A stretch of 64,000 bases of DNA from Diprion similis (taxonomy: Eukaryota; Arthropoda; Insecta; Hymenoptera; Diprionidae): assembly GCF_021155765.1 (NCBI RefSeq), contig NC_060114.1:9577001-9641000 (forward strand), given 5' to 3'. Below are positions 39,117-52,759 of this stretch, in pieces. Position 1 is the first letter of the stretch, and each line of letters begins with the position of its first letter. The notes under the pieces were generated by a model, which worked only from the letters and a program-made list of their open reading frames with translations, did no database searches and had not been told where the DNA came from. The translations under genes were made by a program, and so were the position numbers.

Positions 39117-42100
39117 ATGCCGTCGGCCGTTTTATCACCGAGTGACATTTCCGAAAAAGAGAATCTCCCAGAGGTAGAAAACGTGGATAATGATAGGTTA
39201 TCTGTGAAAAATAAAATGATCGTCAGCAGCCCTGGCGGGGATGGAGTCTTATCTCCACCGCCGAGAACCAGGCGGTACGCCGGAAGCCTGCCAGAGCAAA
39301 ATGTAGCCGGGCCTTCGTCGCAACAGGCGGGAAGAAACACGAAGGCTGGCGTTCGGAAGAGGCCGGCTCGTTCCGGGCGAAAAGGGATGAAAAGACACGC
39401 CGACACACTCTCCGTGGATCAGCACACCCTCGACGGTATGTTTCTTAGAATTAAGGAAGAATCACCGGAGGCTCCGAAGTCCTCCCCGGCCCGGGTAGTC
39501 AAGGTCGAAATTGAGGACGAGTCCGCCGAGGATCCCGTCAAGGCGGACGACAACCTCGTCGTCGAAAAGAAGATCAAGCTGACCGACCTCTCGGATGAGG
39601 GTGAGAGTGGAAAGCTACCCGAAGTGCCAACTCCGATCGAAAAACCCAGAGCTCTTCCAGAAAAGTGCCAAATTTGTCGTCAGCTGCTCTCTGACGACGA
39701 CCTTAAACTGTATCAGGGTCATCCGAACGGTGCTGTCGAGGAATTCATTGCTCTGACAGACCCCAGACTCTCGTTGTTCACTGGCGAGGAGTCTATGATT
39801 AACGAGAGCGATGAAAGGCCACAGAATAAGCTCACTCATTTCAGGTATGATGTCCAAATGTTTGGAAGTAAAGAAATCGCGAAGACTAATCTAATCTCAA
39901 AAAGCAGTTTGACTCCGGGGACCCTGACGGTTTTCATTATTTGGACAGATCCGTTATTTTCACTGGTCACTCTGTCATTTCAGTAAATACGATCTTTGAT
40001 TATTAATAACGACAATGACGATGATGGCAATGTTTCAGCGTATATGACAAAAATGGTCATCTTTGCCCATTTGATACCGGACTGATAGAAAGAAACGTTC
40101 TGCTCTACTTTTCTGGCTATATGAAAGCAATTTATGAGGAAAATCCTGATCCAGAAGGGGGTGTCCCGACGATGGACATGGGGCCGATAAACGAGTGGTG
40201 GGTGACGGGGTTTGATGGTGGCGAATTAGCACTTATAGGGTTCAATACAGCGTTCGGGGAATACATTTTAATGGAGCCGTCGGAAGCCTATGCGCCTTTT
40301 ATGGAGGCAGTGAGAGAAAAGATTCACATTAGTAAGTTGGTGATCGAATTCTTACTTGACGAAATCAATCCGACTTACGAGGACTTGCTCAACAAATTAC
40401 AGGTGAGTGTTGAATCAGATCGATCACATTTCCTTATCTGCTAAAATTACGCGTGACCAATATTGTTACAGACAACCGTTCCACCCAAAGGATTGTTCAA
40501 ATTCACTGAAGACTCTCTCCTGAGGCACGCTCAATTCGTTTGTGATCAAGTTCTGTCCTTTGATGCTTCTGCAACTCCAGGAGAATCTCTGTTGCTTACA
40601 AGTCCGTGCATGCGAGCGCTGGTAAATTTGGCAGGCGTGACAGTTGGGAAGAGATTGGCGATGCGAAAAGCACACCGTAAATATCAAAAAGATAAGAAAC
40701 CTGCATGGACAAAAGCTACTACGACACACCTGGTCAAAAATGTATTTGAAACATTTTTTACCGATCAGTTGGACAAGGAAAATGACAGGGACAAAGGTCT
40801 TGGTGTAAGTTGAGCAAAATTGTCAGTTGAGAAGTGTATTTTTTTTTCTAAATCTATAATCAAGTATGTGCAAAAATAGATACTGAATACGCAATCAGAC
40901 GTCGCATATTTATTCAGGATGCACCTCTTTATAAATTCTTATCACATGCTGACAAATAAAATTGTTTATATTGTTCTGGAGTAGTATACTACTTATCCCC
41001 CACTGTGAATTTTCTATTTCCATTATCCGTTGCTCAGGGTCCCAAGAGGCGAAGGTGTGCTGTGTGCGAGGCGTGTCAACAACCTGACTGCGGCCTGTGC
41101 ATCCATTGCAAAGACATGACTAAGTTCGGGGGCTCCGGAAGAAGCAAGCAAGCCTGTATCCAGCGCAGATGTCCAAATATGGCTCTTCAGGTGAGTGATC
41201 AACTTTGAGCAGTATCTGTTTGAATTCGAGTTCGTTTTTCTCTTTTGGACGAAACGAGGAGTGAATTATCAAGCAAAGAAAACAACGCCGAATTATTCAT
41301 ACTTTTATAGGAGGCAGATGACTCGGATCCAGAAAATGAAGAAGAGTATGAAGCATTGGCAGTATGCAAGGCTACTGTGGCTCAGAAGGTGACGAAGGGA
41401 TTGAGAAATGTTAGAAAAGAAATAAAATGGATAGGGGAACCGATCATCCAAGACGGAAAAAAGACCTTTTATGAATCCGTAATGGTAGGTGATGAGGAAA
41501 TACATCCCAACGACTGTGTTCTCATTGAGCCCAGCGATCCAGCAGTGCCCCTCTACATTGCTCGAGTGGTATATATGTTCGAAACAAAGAATGGAGATAA
41601 ATTGTTTCATGCAAATTGGTTCTGCAGAGGCAGTGATACCGTCTTAGGGGAAACTTCCGATCCCATTGAATTATTCCTAATCGACGAATGCGAGGAAACT
41701 CCGTTTGCTTCTGTCAAGTGCAAGGCCAACGTCATTCGCAAACAGATACCCAGTGACTGGTCGATGTTAGGTAAGTCATTCCGTGTTGAATCTGTGCAAA
41801 TCCAAACTTTTTGCTAATCCGTCAAATTATATCAACTTCTATGTTTTCCTTGCTTTGACTAATGCTAGCTCTATTTACTCTTTGTTTAGGTAGCGAAGAA
41901 TTAAAACCAGAAGACAATATCAAAGATACTGACGGAAGAACGTTTTTCTACCAGAAACAATACACGGCAGAAACTGCCCGATTCGAAGACCCTCCGGTGC
42001 CATCAAAGTGCTCCCGACCGGAAATTATGCACAGATTTTGTGCGGCTTGTGATCGATTCAGCGCAAATCAACGAAAATACATACCGAAGGTTAATTTTTA

Positions 42101-45100
42101 GCTGTAAAACGGCAAATACTTCTTTTAAATGCAAACCTGATCGTGTTATATTGCCGGTAAGCCATTAAATTACCTGTTTTTTTTCAACCCATGTCAATTT
42201 CAAACTACGCCAGGTGGACGAACGTGGTGAGCAGAAAACTAGCAAAGAAGTGATATACGGAGTTGTGCATTACAAAGGTGATGAATTCAGAGTGGGGACG
42301 ACGGTTTACTTGATACCCGGAACATTTAAATTCAGGTACGGCATAACTAAGATCGATACGCCCAAGACGAAAAAAGAAAACGTCGACGAAGACATGTATC
42401 CGGAGTTCTACCGTAAATCTTCTGACCACGTAAAGGGGTCCAATTATGATACACCAGAGCCATTCCACATTGGCCATATAAGTGCGATCTATGCTTCAAC
42501 GACGGACAAACTTGTATCGTCTAGTGACATCTGGATCACAGTCACAAAATTGTACAGGCCAGAAAACACCCACAAAAAGCATACTCTGATGGAACAAGCG
42601 GACCTCAACGTACTGTATTGGAGCAATGAAGGTCAGTTTTATTTACCTGATACAATCCAATGAGATAAACCTTACGCATTTGACTGAAATTAGCAAATCT
42701 GAGCATCATCCGAACGTAAACAAAGACAATAATGTTTATTCAGCAATATGACTTTATACGGTATACATTAGGATTGTACATGTATACAATGCAGAATATT
42801 ACACCATTCAACAATGTATCGCAAAGAAGTGAACTTTTCATACGTGACACAATAACTATCTTACCTACCACTTACTAAAATAGTTAGTTCAACAATTTAT
42901 ATAGATTGCTACAAAACACGAAAAGTTCTCAAGCCCAATCTTGGCTCTAATTCGTTTTCTTTTTCACTTCTGCATATTCATACTCTGCAGTGTGCAACAT
43001 CCGATTTGAGAAAGTGGTTGGAAAGTGTTACTTGACGTACACTGAAAATTTAAATCAGTCAATCGAAGAATGGTCAGCGGCCGGACCAAATCGTTTCTAC
43101 TTCTCCCAAGCTTACAGTGTGGATGAGAAATCATTTGAAGAACCGCCCTTGCATGCGACAAATATCGGTAAACAAGGCAAGGGCAAAGGAAAGGGTAAAG
43201 GAAAAGGGAAAAGCACAAAGCTTCAAGATGATTCGAAAAAACCGTCAACTGACATCGCTCCAGACTATCCTCCGGTCGATAAACGCCTGCAAACTTTCGA
43301 CGTTTTTGCAGGATGCGGCGGTAGGTACTTGATTGTATGAATGGTATTCAAAAATTTCGAATATCCTGGATTTCACGAGACTGCAAAGATTTTCTACAGA
43401 TATCATTCATTTATCCCCTCAGGATTATCTGAAGGCCTTCACAGGGCTGGCATCGCAGAGAGTCGCTGGGCAGTGGAGAAAGAAGAGCCAGCTGCCCATG
43501 CTTTTCGTCTAAACAATCCCAACGCAATCGTCTTTTCTGAAGATTGCAATCGGCTGCTGAGAATGGTTATGGACGTATGTATTTAAGGGTTGGCATTGGT
43601 GAAATTGGTTAAATCTGCCAATTGTCAAGTTTTCCTATTTCAGGGAAATCTAAAAGACGAGCACGGCCAGCCACTACCGCAGAGGGGAGCAGTTGAGCTA
43701 CTGTGTGGAGGTCCGCCTTGCCAAGGTTTCAGCGGCATGAATCGCTTCAATTCAAGGCAGTATTCGCTGTTCAAGAATTCTCTCGTTGTCTCCTATCTGT
43801 CGTTCTGCGACTATTATAGGCCCAAGTTTTTCATAATGGAGAACGTGCGAAACTTTGTCACGTTTAAACGGAGTATGGTGCTAAAGTTGACGCTCAGATG
43901 TTTGGTGCGAATGGGGTACCAGTGCACCTATGGGATCCTCCAAGCTGGAAACTACGGAGTACCACAGACAAGGCGAAGGTATATTACTTTTACCGATTGA
44001 AGTTTGAGCATCATGGCCTGGTTCCTCATTCTTTCTCAAAAAATAATCGGCCTTTACCATTATCTTTCCATAGATAAATCAGTGGTCTTATTCGATGACA
44101 AGTCAACGGTCTTTTATAGATTAGTATTTATCGCGTTTACACATGTTTCCAAGGCTGCAGCTTCACTTTTAGATTGAATAATTACCTATTTCGTCTGGTT
44201 GAAACGCGATAGTTGAAAGTGTGAAAATATGAAATCTGAAGGATGCGAAATGGAAGCTCTGTTTGCGCAATTCCGAAACATATTACAAACTGTTATTCTG
44301 AGTCGATTATTACGATCTTTACCTGTGCAATTTCAAACCAGTTAACTAATTTCGTGTAATTTAGGCTGGTCATTCTAGCCGCTGCACCTGGAGAGATACT
44401 TCCCAAATATCCAGAGCCGACCCATGTGTTCAGCAAACGTGCCTGTCAGTTAAGCGTGGTTGTGGATGATAAGAAGGTGAGAATTTTATTTTGTTATCCC
44501 TGTGTCGTCACATTACCACCAATCATAAATGTCGAGCATTGTAAGAATCCGTCGCATTAGCAAAACCCTACTTGGACCTTATACACGTGATTTACAGTAT
44601 TCCTCGAATTGCGAGTGGACAGAATCAGCGCCGTATAGAACAATCAGCGTTCGAGATGCTATGTCCGATCTGCCAGACATAAAAAATGGTTGGAACAAAG
44701 AAACCATGCCGTATGGCGGTGAGGCACTTTCACATTTCCAGAGGAAGGTAGGAAAACGTCAAAATCTCAGTCTGAATTGAAGAGAAAAATTATGAAGTTT
44801 TATCCATACTGATTCGAGGCTTCTTCCGCAGATGCGAGGATATCAGTATCAGCCAGTCTTGAAGGATCACATTTGTAAGGAAATGGCACCACTTGTCGAG
44901 GCTCGAATGGCTCATATTCCAACGGCGAGTGGCTCAGATTGGAGAGATCTACCAAATATTGTCCTCAAGTTGAGCGATGGGACTTTCTCCAAGAAATTGT
45001 AAGCAACGAATATCTTAACCGATATGAAATACTCTGAAGAATGTGTCAGAGTTTCCAAACAGCTCGTCCAAGGGTCGCGAAGACACCATCTTTAACTGTT

Positions 45101-45731
45101 CTTTGAATTTCAGACAATATACGCATCACGACAAAAAGGCTGGCAAAAGTTCAACGGGGGCTTACCGAGGAGTTTGTAGTTGTTGTACAGGGAAGATGTG
45201 CGACCCAATGGACAGGCAATTCAATACGCTTATTCCATGGTGCTTGCCTCATACAGGAAATCGTCATAATCATTGGGCTGGCCTCTATGGACGATTGGAA
45301 TGGGACGGCTTTTTCAGTACAACAATTACGAATCCTGAACCAATGGGCAAACAGGTGACAAGTTTCTTTCATACCATGTTACATAGTGCGTAAACCTAGT
45401 CTCTGTCATGATTAACTTCTGTACAGGTGCATACATACTTTTCCTGTGACTAGTATAATCACTTTTCCACGTTTTCTCTCTACCCCAGGGTCGCGTTTTA
45501 CATCCGGAACAAACGAGAGTGGTCAGTGTTAGAGAATGTGCCAGATCACAGGGATTCTCGGACACGTATCGGTTTTTTGGCAGCGTACTTGACAAGCACA
45601 GACAGGTAGGAAACGCGGTTCCTCCGCCGATGGGTACAGCAATCGGACACGAGATTAGAAAGTGTTATCATAATCGGGAAGCAGGGCGAACGAAGACTGC
45701 AGACGAATTCGGTATCAAGACTGAATCCTAA
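39117..45731 (+). CDS. DNMT1: DNA (cytosine-5)-methyltransferase 1 (maintenance methylase)
   Basis: Copies CpG methylation onto the new strand after replication. Exons: 39117-39844, 40039-40402, 40472-40804, 41038-41190, 41311-41770, 41890-42089, 42214-42631, 42991-43320, 43423-43574, 43644-43978, 44365-44476, 44598-44747, 44832-44998, 45114-45354, 45489-45731; all in phase, 1461 residues (human 1616). In order: a charged N-terminal region, RFTS domain (about 180-440), CXXC zinc finger (about 475-525, [10 protein letters not shown]), two BAH domains (about 560-690 and 745-885), a Gly-Lys repeat linker (about 945) and the methyltransferase domain. The latter has F-A-G-C-G-G for SAM binding, catalytic Cys in [21 protein letters not shown] and a final G-N-A-V-P-P-P. 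All key motifs are intact. Confidence 0.98.
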
Positions 45732-46047
45732 GCAGAAGAGAAACCCAACAAATTTTTGTGTTTTTTAAACAAACAATGAGTGACGGGTGACAAGGTGATT
45801 TTATGATATTATTAAGTATCTCCAAGACTGTGCGAATTGCTTTTCCCATATGAATTTAATTATACTGTGTGCCTGCTATGACGTAATAATGAAGGAATTG
45901 TCTTTTTCAGTAAAAACAAAAAAAAAAACTAAAATGTATGGAATCAATCCATCGGTTTTTTCGTATGACGAAATGACTAGTCGCATATAACATAGTTTCA
46001 TACAATTTATTTCATTTACACATCTCTCTTGCCAGCTCCGAGCTGGA
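45732..46047. other. convergent 3' intergenic region
   Basis: Short AT-rich interval between the DNMT1 stop and the TMCO1 stop on the opposite strand. It probably contains both 3' UTRs. No further feature seen. Confidence 0.6.
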
Positions 46048-47361
46048 TCATTTGAATTGCTGTGGCGGTGGACCAAAGATGCTACCGCTCTGCTTGCTTG
46101 CTGTCCTTGACGGGGCGAAGCCGAGAAGTTTTTGTATGTTCTGTAATGATGAATTTAGATATAATGCATGGCTTATCCGATTCATTTCATTCAACATACA
46201 TTTCAATGAAACCTATTCAGTCCATCTGATAGCGCGAATCGCATACCTGTCTTATGCTCATGGTACACAAAATGTACAAGAATATGAAAGAGCATTCCAT
46301 GTAGTCATCGCCTGGTAGATTTCTGTGCGACAGCCCTTGTATCCAACTGATGGGCGTGAAAGGGAGCCTTGCAACAACTCTACCGTCGAAGATACTGTTG
46401 AACATGCTCAAAAGTGCGGTGAAAGCAAACCCAATCGCAAACATAGACTTCATTTTAACTAGAGACAAATCGCGATTGTTGTTCTTCAGTCTCTCTTCTT
46501 CACGTTCAATCTTTTTCTTTTGCTGTTTATCTAGCGAGTCTCCATGCGCCTCTTTCCTCTTCTCGACTGTAAAGAATCAAGCAAGACCTCTGTTATCAAA
46601 CTTTTACAGGCAGCTACCTCCGTACATACTAGCGCATACACTTATATTGAAGCTGTTGGAAAAGACATATCAACTTAGAAGCAAATTTAAGATTGCAATG
46701 TAGCTACTCGCATTACAGATCCAACCTGCATTTGAAATGCTGTCTAATGGTAGATTTGTTACGATTTGCTCATTGAAATTTGAGCAGTCTGAATGATTAT
46801 TCGAGACACGCTAGTCACGTGAAAAAGGTACTATTGTTGAACTTTTTTGAATTATCGTATTACGAACCGAAATCGCAACAGGTACATTATGTAAAAAGCA
46901 CACTACCGGTATCTTTAATCCTTGGAGAGTGAATAACGAAAAAATTCTACTGATTTAGAAATTTGGGGTATATCTAAAATTTGTTCGAACACTCAGTTTC
47001 TGTGTAAAAAATTCAAGACCCTTGAACATTTGGTGTATTTGGAGCCTTGCATGTAGTAGGTTCATTCGATAGTGTGAATTGCTACAACGTTAAGGCTGTG
47101 TCTTATTTGGAGGTGCCATTACGTTTTTTGCTCTGTTTTTCTACTTCTGCCTTCAGTTTCTGGTATTTTTCTGTCCTGTAGACCATCAGCCAGGTGAGAC
47201 CTTGAACAATAAGATAGGGCAATGATGTTTGGAAACATGTATAAACCATAACGTACAGTACAGAATATCATAGCCAGAATGTGATGTCCACGATGTTTAC
47301 CTTCTCCGAGGAGTGCAGTGCACACGCTGATAAATACAATTAGCACTGTATCAGCCCACAT
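46048..47361 (-). CDS. TMCO1: TMCO1, ER calcium load-activated channel / translocon-associated Oxa1-family protein
   Basis: TMCO1 is an ER membrane protein of the Oxa1/GET1/EMC3 superfamily, described as a calcium leak channel and as part of the multipass translocon. Exons 47361-47301, 47200-47123, 46566-46247 and 46140-46048 join in phase to 183 residues (human 188). The first transmembrane segment is D-T-V-L-I-V-F-I-S-V-C-T-A-L-L. A Lys/Glu-rich coiled coil follows (Y-Q-K-L-K-A-E-V-E-K-Q-S-K-K), then the highly conserved M-K-S-M-F-A-I-G-F, F-N-S-I-F-D-G-R-V-V-A and Q-G-L-S-H-R-N-L stretches. The tail is Pro/Gln-rich. The start is a few residues shorter than in mammals. No damage seen. Confidence 0.97.
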
Positions 47362-48874
47362 TTTTCGGAAATCGTTAGTCTTCCTTCGTTCACCAGGTTA
47401 GAGTGACGGAAAATAGCGAGAAGATACTGAAAAGTATGTACTAGGCTGCGGTCCTTATTCTCTTTAACTTGGTTATGGGGTACCTCCCAATCGAAGAACA
47501 TGCGCGACAATACGATGTAAGAATAATGTTTCCTCGTTTTATTTTCTTTTTTTTTCTTTGGTTCCGCTCTAAATAGGTAACAACATGAGTAGATTTGTAA
47601 GTGAGCCTTGCACGTATTATTAAATCAGATTCAAATCTAGGCTTTTCTAATCAGGCCTTTCGACGGCCATTATCTCCATTATTCGTATTGCAATTCTTGT
47701 AGTGTTACTCCATCCGACCTGGTAGACACATAGTAGGGGCAATTGGAATTTGTATCCTGACAGAGCTTACCATCGGTAAAGTAACAACCGCAATCCTAGT
47801 TTGAAGGGGTATCTGCTACGATGGCAGCATACTCACGTGTTTCGAAACCTTAGTTCGAAGCGTTACGTGTCCACAGTGCTCTGCTGGTGGCCGCGAGTCG
47901 AAACTTTGTAGAGGGCCGCAACTTTGGTTCAAATTCGATTAAAACATGAAATAAATATAAATGAATAAGGCATTGTAGTTCACCTGATTGTAAGGGTGAG
48001 TTTACAAACAGTAGTGTTTTTCACACGTGATGGAATAGATCAATTATTTATTACACGTTTCAATCAAATTGGATTAATTTCAGTGGCAGGCTTTTCAAAG
48101 TTTTGGCTCGCGGCCACCATCAGAGCGCTGCGGACGCCTAACATAACGAATACCTAACCGTTGGTGTGGTAGTGGCAGGTAGTGGATTGAATGCTCTGTG
48201 TTCATAACTCACTTCCGTACCGGAAGTTGTGGAAACAGCGGAAATGGAGAAAATTGAGCGGGATCCAAGAGATGGCGCTGGTTATCTACGATCGTTGTTT
48301 GTCTTACGCAAAATAGTCCAAGGTTGACCGTTTAAAATAGAAGAACAATTACCGGGTCGTTTTGTGAATGAATACAAAGATTGAAACTGATTGGCAACGG
48401 TACTCGGCATCTTTCGAGTGACTAAGGAATCCGGCAAAGAACTTTCCTGTGTCTTAACAGACGCATATCCACTAGATCCCTACGCTGGGTAATCGGGGGT
48501 ACTGTATTCATACGCACCAGATCTGCCACACAGGAGACGTTTTCGGTGGTGTGTACGGCTCTTGTGCCCTGTACGTCGTTACGTACACATTCATACCTAT
48601 GTGCATACGTCCATACATACATGCATGTATATATACTTGCGAGCCACATGCAGTGTGCATGAGTAGACATATTTCACTACAAGCTTAAGTTCGACGCATG
48701 CATAGGAGTAGCGAGCGAGAGGGAAAAGACAGGAAGTGGAAGGGGATACTCAACTGACTGGTGAAGACTCGGTCCTACATGTGGGCAACCGCCGGCTTAC
48801 AGTGAACGTAATCTTGGGAAATAAATTGCAAACCGAGGACTAAGAGCCCAGATCGCGAGGCAGAAGGTATATAA
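47362..48874. promoter_or_regulatory. divergent intergenic region between TMCO1 and KPNB1
   Basis: 1.5 kb between two divergent housekeeping genes, so it should contain both promoters. It also holds a pair of 42-bp inverted repeats (47867-47908 and 48096-48137). The stretch 48580-48640 is rich in ATAC/CATA repeats. No coding exon seen. Confidence 0.5.
47867..48137. repeat. 42-bp inverted repeats bounding a 271-bp unit
   Basis: Positions 47867-47908 match the reverse complement of 48096-48137 at 36 of 42 sites, including the stretch GGTGGCCGCGAG. The interior is AT-rich and non-coding. It could be a MITE, or a pair of inverted promoter elements, since it lies between divergent housekeeping genes and its arms are GC-rich with a GGCCGC core. 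Confidence 0.65.
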
Positions 48875-51800
48875 ATGGATCCAACCACGGTGCAACTGAT
48901 CCAGGTTCTCGAGAAGACCGTATCCCCGGGTGAGTTGACGCGGCCGTTTACTCATTTTCTACCCCGACGACGCCACCGCGCGCGGCAACGGCGATTGTTT
49001 GGCCCGAGCCTTTTGCGATCGTTGCATGCTCTTCATATCCCATTCCGTATGAATATATACACACGCACCGTGTAAATATCTCCTTGGCAATCATCCTCGC
49101 AACCAAGGGCGTCGAAAAATGCGTCAGGTCTAGTCTATCCTTTTGCAATCAGTTGCGATCTTGCAAACCACCCAACGACCGTTACGAGTTAGCGATGTTT
49201 CCCAAATATCTCATTTGACATGCAGGCATTCCGCATCTCCGCCGCATCGAGCAACCGCTGTGTCTAGGCTCACTCGTCTTATCTTTATTCAGTTCCTGGA
49301 CCCCTTATCTCGCCTTCTTCCCAACCGTTTGTTTGTCCCTTCTTGTCTAACCTACTCAGCTTCCGAGGCTGACGTCAATTCGACGTTCTTTCATTACCGG
49401 AGACAGTCGCAATTTTATCAAAGTCGTTTTATCAAATATTGCAAACACGATTGGTTGGGAAGATGAAGTTTCTAACCCATGTCCGCCGAAATTCAACTAT
49501 GCACAATCCGGTTACCCTGACACGTTCAAGTGGATTGAAGTTCATACACGCGTTGACTCTGTACTTCAGTTCTCTTTGACAACCACAAGTAATTAGCGTT
49601 CAAACTTCCGAATCAATACTTTACTGATCTGTTACATGATTATCTTTCAGATCAAAATGAACTCGAAGCAGCACAAAACTTCTTGGAACAGGCTGCACAA
49701 GCGAATCTCGTAAGCCGTACTTGTTGTGATATGTGGTTTACGCACACTTGTCCAAATAATGTAACGTAATTTTACATTGATTCTTTCAGCATGAGTTTGT
49801 GCAGCGTCTTAGTGGCGTGTTGGTCACAGCAGGAGTCAGCGCCGTTGCTCGCATGGCTGCTGGTCTACAGCTCAAAAATCAGCTAACATCCAAAGATCCA
49901 GCTCTAAAGATACAATATCAGCAGCGGTGGCTTGCCATACCGGCAGAGTCTCGAGATTATATAAAAAAAAATGTGAGCATTGCAAGGACAGATACACAAT
50001 TGAAAAAAGAAAAAGATGTGAAGAGATTTCTCTTGCTTCCTCATCTGCTCCATTGTCATGCAATTTATAAAAATTTTCTTTTCCTTCCTCCTTTGCTGTT
50101 TGTAGATCCTCGGGGCCTTGGGCACTGAAAATAACAGACCCAGCTCGGCTGCACAGTGCGTCGCGTACGTGGCTGTTGCAGAACTTCCTGTTGAACAATG
50201 GAGCGACCTAATACCTGTCTTAGTGAACAATGTCGCCGATCCAAACAGCACGGAAATGATGAAGGAAGCGACATTGGAAACGATTGGATATATTTGTCAG
50301 GATATCGATAGAGACGTGCTTGTTGCCCAGTCTAATCAGATCCTCACTGCTATCATACACGGCATGAAGGGTTCGAGCACTTCGAATCATGTTCGACTTG
50401 CTGCTACCAGTGCTCTCTTCAATTCCTTGGAATTCACGAAAGGAAATTTCGATATCGAGGTATGTTGACAGATTTATTTTCACAGTCAAGGTAGCCCTGC
50501 CCTACAATTCATTTTTCATGATAATCTAAATTGTACAAAAGTTGCAAAATATTACTTTGTCATCTTACAAAATAATAGAGTTACCATTATGTGCAATTTA
50601 TTTCAGAGCGAGAGAAATTTTATAATGGAAGTAGTTTGCGAAGCTACCCAGTCTACTAATACACAAGTACGAGTCGCAGCTTTGCAGTGTCTGGTGAAAA
50701 TAATGTCTCTTTACTACCAATACATGGAACCGTACATGGGGCCGGCACTTTTTCCCGTAAGTCTCACAGCTCACTTCTGATTTATTTATCAATTTATTTG
50801 ATATACGTCGCAATTAGCCCAGTCAACTGAAAGGGTGCATTATGGTAACATGGCCTTAATTTACAACACATGTCTGACCGTGTGTCAATTTGCATCGTCC
50901 AGATCACCCTGGAGGCAATGAAATCTGACATCGACGAGGTGGCACTTCAAGGAATAGAGTTCTGGTCTAATGTATCGGACGAGGAAGTGGACTTGTCTAT
51001 GGAGGAGGGGGAAGCGTGCGACGGTGGTCGACCTCCGCTGCGGGTCTCTCGGCATTATGCAAAAGGGGCGTTGCAGTTCCTGGTGCCGGTACTTATGCAG
51101 AAGTTGACTAAGCAAGAGGAATTTGATGACGAGGATGACTGGAATCCGTCGAAAGCAGCCGGAGTATGCCTGATGCTCCTTGCTTCCTGCTGCGAGGACG
51201 CAATCGTGCCCTATGTCCTCCCGTTTGTCAAAGAACACATAAAAAGCGAGGACTGGAGATTCAGAGACGCTGCCTTGATGGCTTTCGGTTCGATACTGGG
51301 CGGCCTGGAGCCGAACACGCTAAGACCTCTGGTAGAGCAGGCAATGCCCACTCTGATCCACCTAATGTATGACAACAGCGTCGTCGTGCGGGACACGGCT
51401 GCCTGGACCTTCGGTCGGATATGCGAGATAATACCGGAGGCGGCGATAAGCGAGACGTATCTCAAACCTCTACTCGAATCCTTGGTGAATGGGCTCAAAG
51501 CGGAGCCGAGGGTCGCCGCAAACGTCTGCTGGGCATTCACAGGGCTCGCGGAAGCGAGCTACGAGGCCGCCGAGGCAACCGAAGACGGAAAACAGCCGGA
51601 GACATACTGCATGTCTCAGTACTTTGATTTTATTATTCAGAGGCTCTTGGAGACCACAGATCGTGCAGACGGGGCCCAGGCAAACCTCAGATCCGCAGCG
51701 TACGAAGCGCTCATGGAAATGGTCAAGAATTCACCTGCCGACTGTTACGTCACTGTGCAAAGGACGACGATGGTAATTCTTGAGAGACTGCAACAAGTTC

Positions 51801-52759
51801 TTCAGATGGAGACCCACATTCAGAGCCATTCCGATCGGGCCCAATATAACGACCTCCAGTCCCTGCTCTGCGCTACGCTGCAATCGGTACTTAGGAAAGT
51901 TACGCCTGAAGACGCGCCCCAAATTTCGGATGCTATAATGACTGCCCTACTCGCTATGTTCAATTCGAACTCCTGTAAGGCTGGCGGAGTGCAGGAAGAC
52001 GCCCTCATGGCCGTATCGACACTCGTCGAGGTGCTTGGCGAAGGCTTTCTCAAGTATATGGACGCGTTCAAGCCTTTCCTTTGTCTTGGCTTGAAGAACC
52101 ATGCTGAGTACCAAGTCTGCTGCGCAGCAGTTGGGTTGACAGGTGACATTTGTCGAGCCCTCAAGAACAAGGTCCTACCGTACTGTGATGAGATAATGAC
52201 TCTGCTTCTTGAGAACCTGAGCAACAATACCGTGCACAGATCGGTCAAGCCGCAAATACTGTCTGTATTTGGTGACATTGCACTAAGCATCGGCCCGGAG
52301 TTCAGAAAGTACTTGGAAATTGTTCTGCAGACTCTAGCTCAAGCGTCCCAGGCGAATGTCGACAGGAGCGACTACGACCTGATCGACTATTTGAATGAGC
52401 TGAGGGAGGGTGTCCTTGAGGCTTACATGGGTATCGTACAGGGACTCAGGGGCGACGGAACCTTGCCCAGTCCTGTCAGTCTTGTCGAGCCACATGTTCC
52501 GTTCATCATACAGTTTATCACCTCCATCTCTCAAGATCGCGAACATACAGATAGTAATATTGCTGCCGCTGCTGGCCTCCTCGGTGATCTGGTTACCGTT
52601 TTTGGCGTCAACTTATTGCCGATGGTTGAAACTGAGCCGATCACGGATTTGTTGACCAAAGGACGCAGGTCTCGAACTAACAAGACTAAAACTCTGGCGA
52701 CGTGGGCCACCAAAGAAATTCGCAGGCTGAAGAATGTACCGCTTCAGTCTAGTTGGTAA
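48875..52759 (+). CDS. KPNB1: importin subunit beta-1 (karyopherin beta-1)
   Basis: The nuclear import receptor that carries importin-alpha/cargo through the pore and releases it on Ran-GTP binding; also a mitotic spindle regulator. Exons 48875-48929, 49651-49709, 49790-49972, 50106-50459, 50607-50756 and 50903-52759 join in phase to 885 residues (human 876). HEAT repeats span the whole protein. Recognisable conserved blocks are [36 protein letters not shown], the acidic Ran-sensing loop [18 protein letters not shown] and [15 protein letters not shown]. Over half of the protein is in the last 1.86-kb exon. It corresponds to Drosophila Fs(2)Ket. Confidence 0.98.

Noticed and set aside
39223-39408. 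Minus-strand open frames opposite DNMT1 exon 1
   Set aside because: Antisense to the charged N-terminal region of DNMT1; no independent support.
51820-52290. A minus-strand open frame of 156 codons
   Set aside because: Fully antisense to the conserved last exon of KPNB1; a codon-usage shadow.
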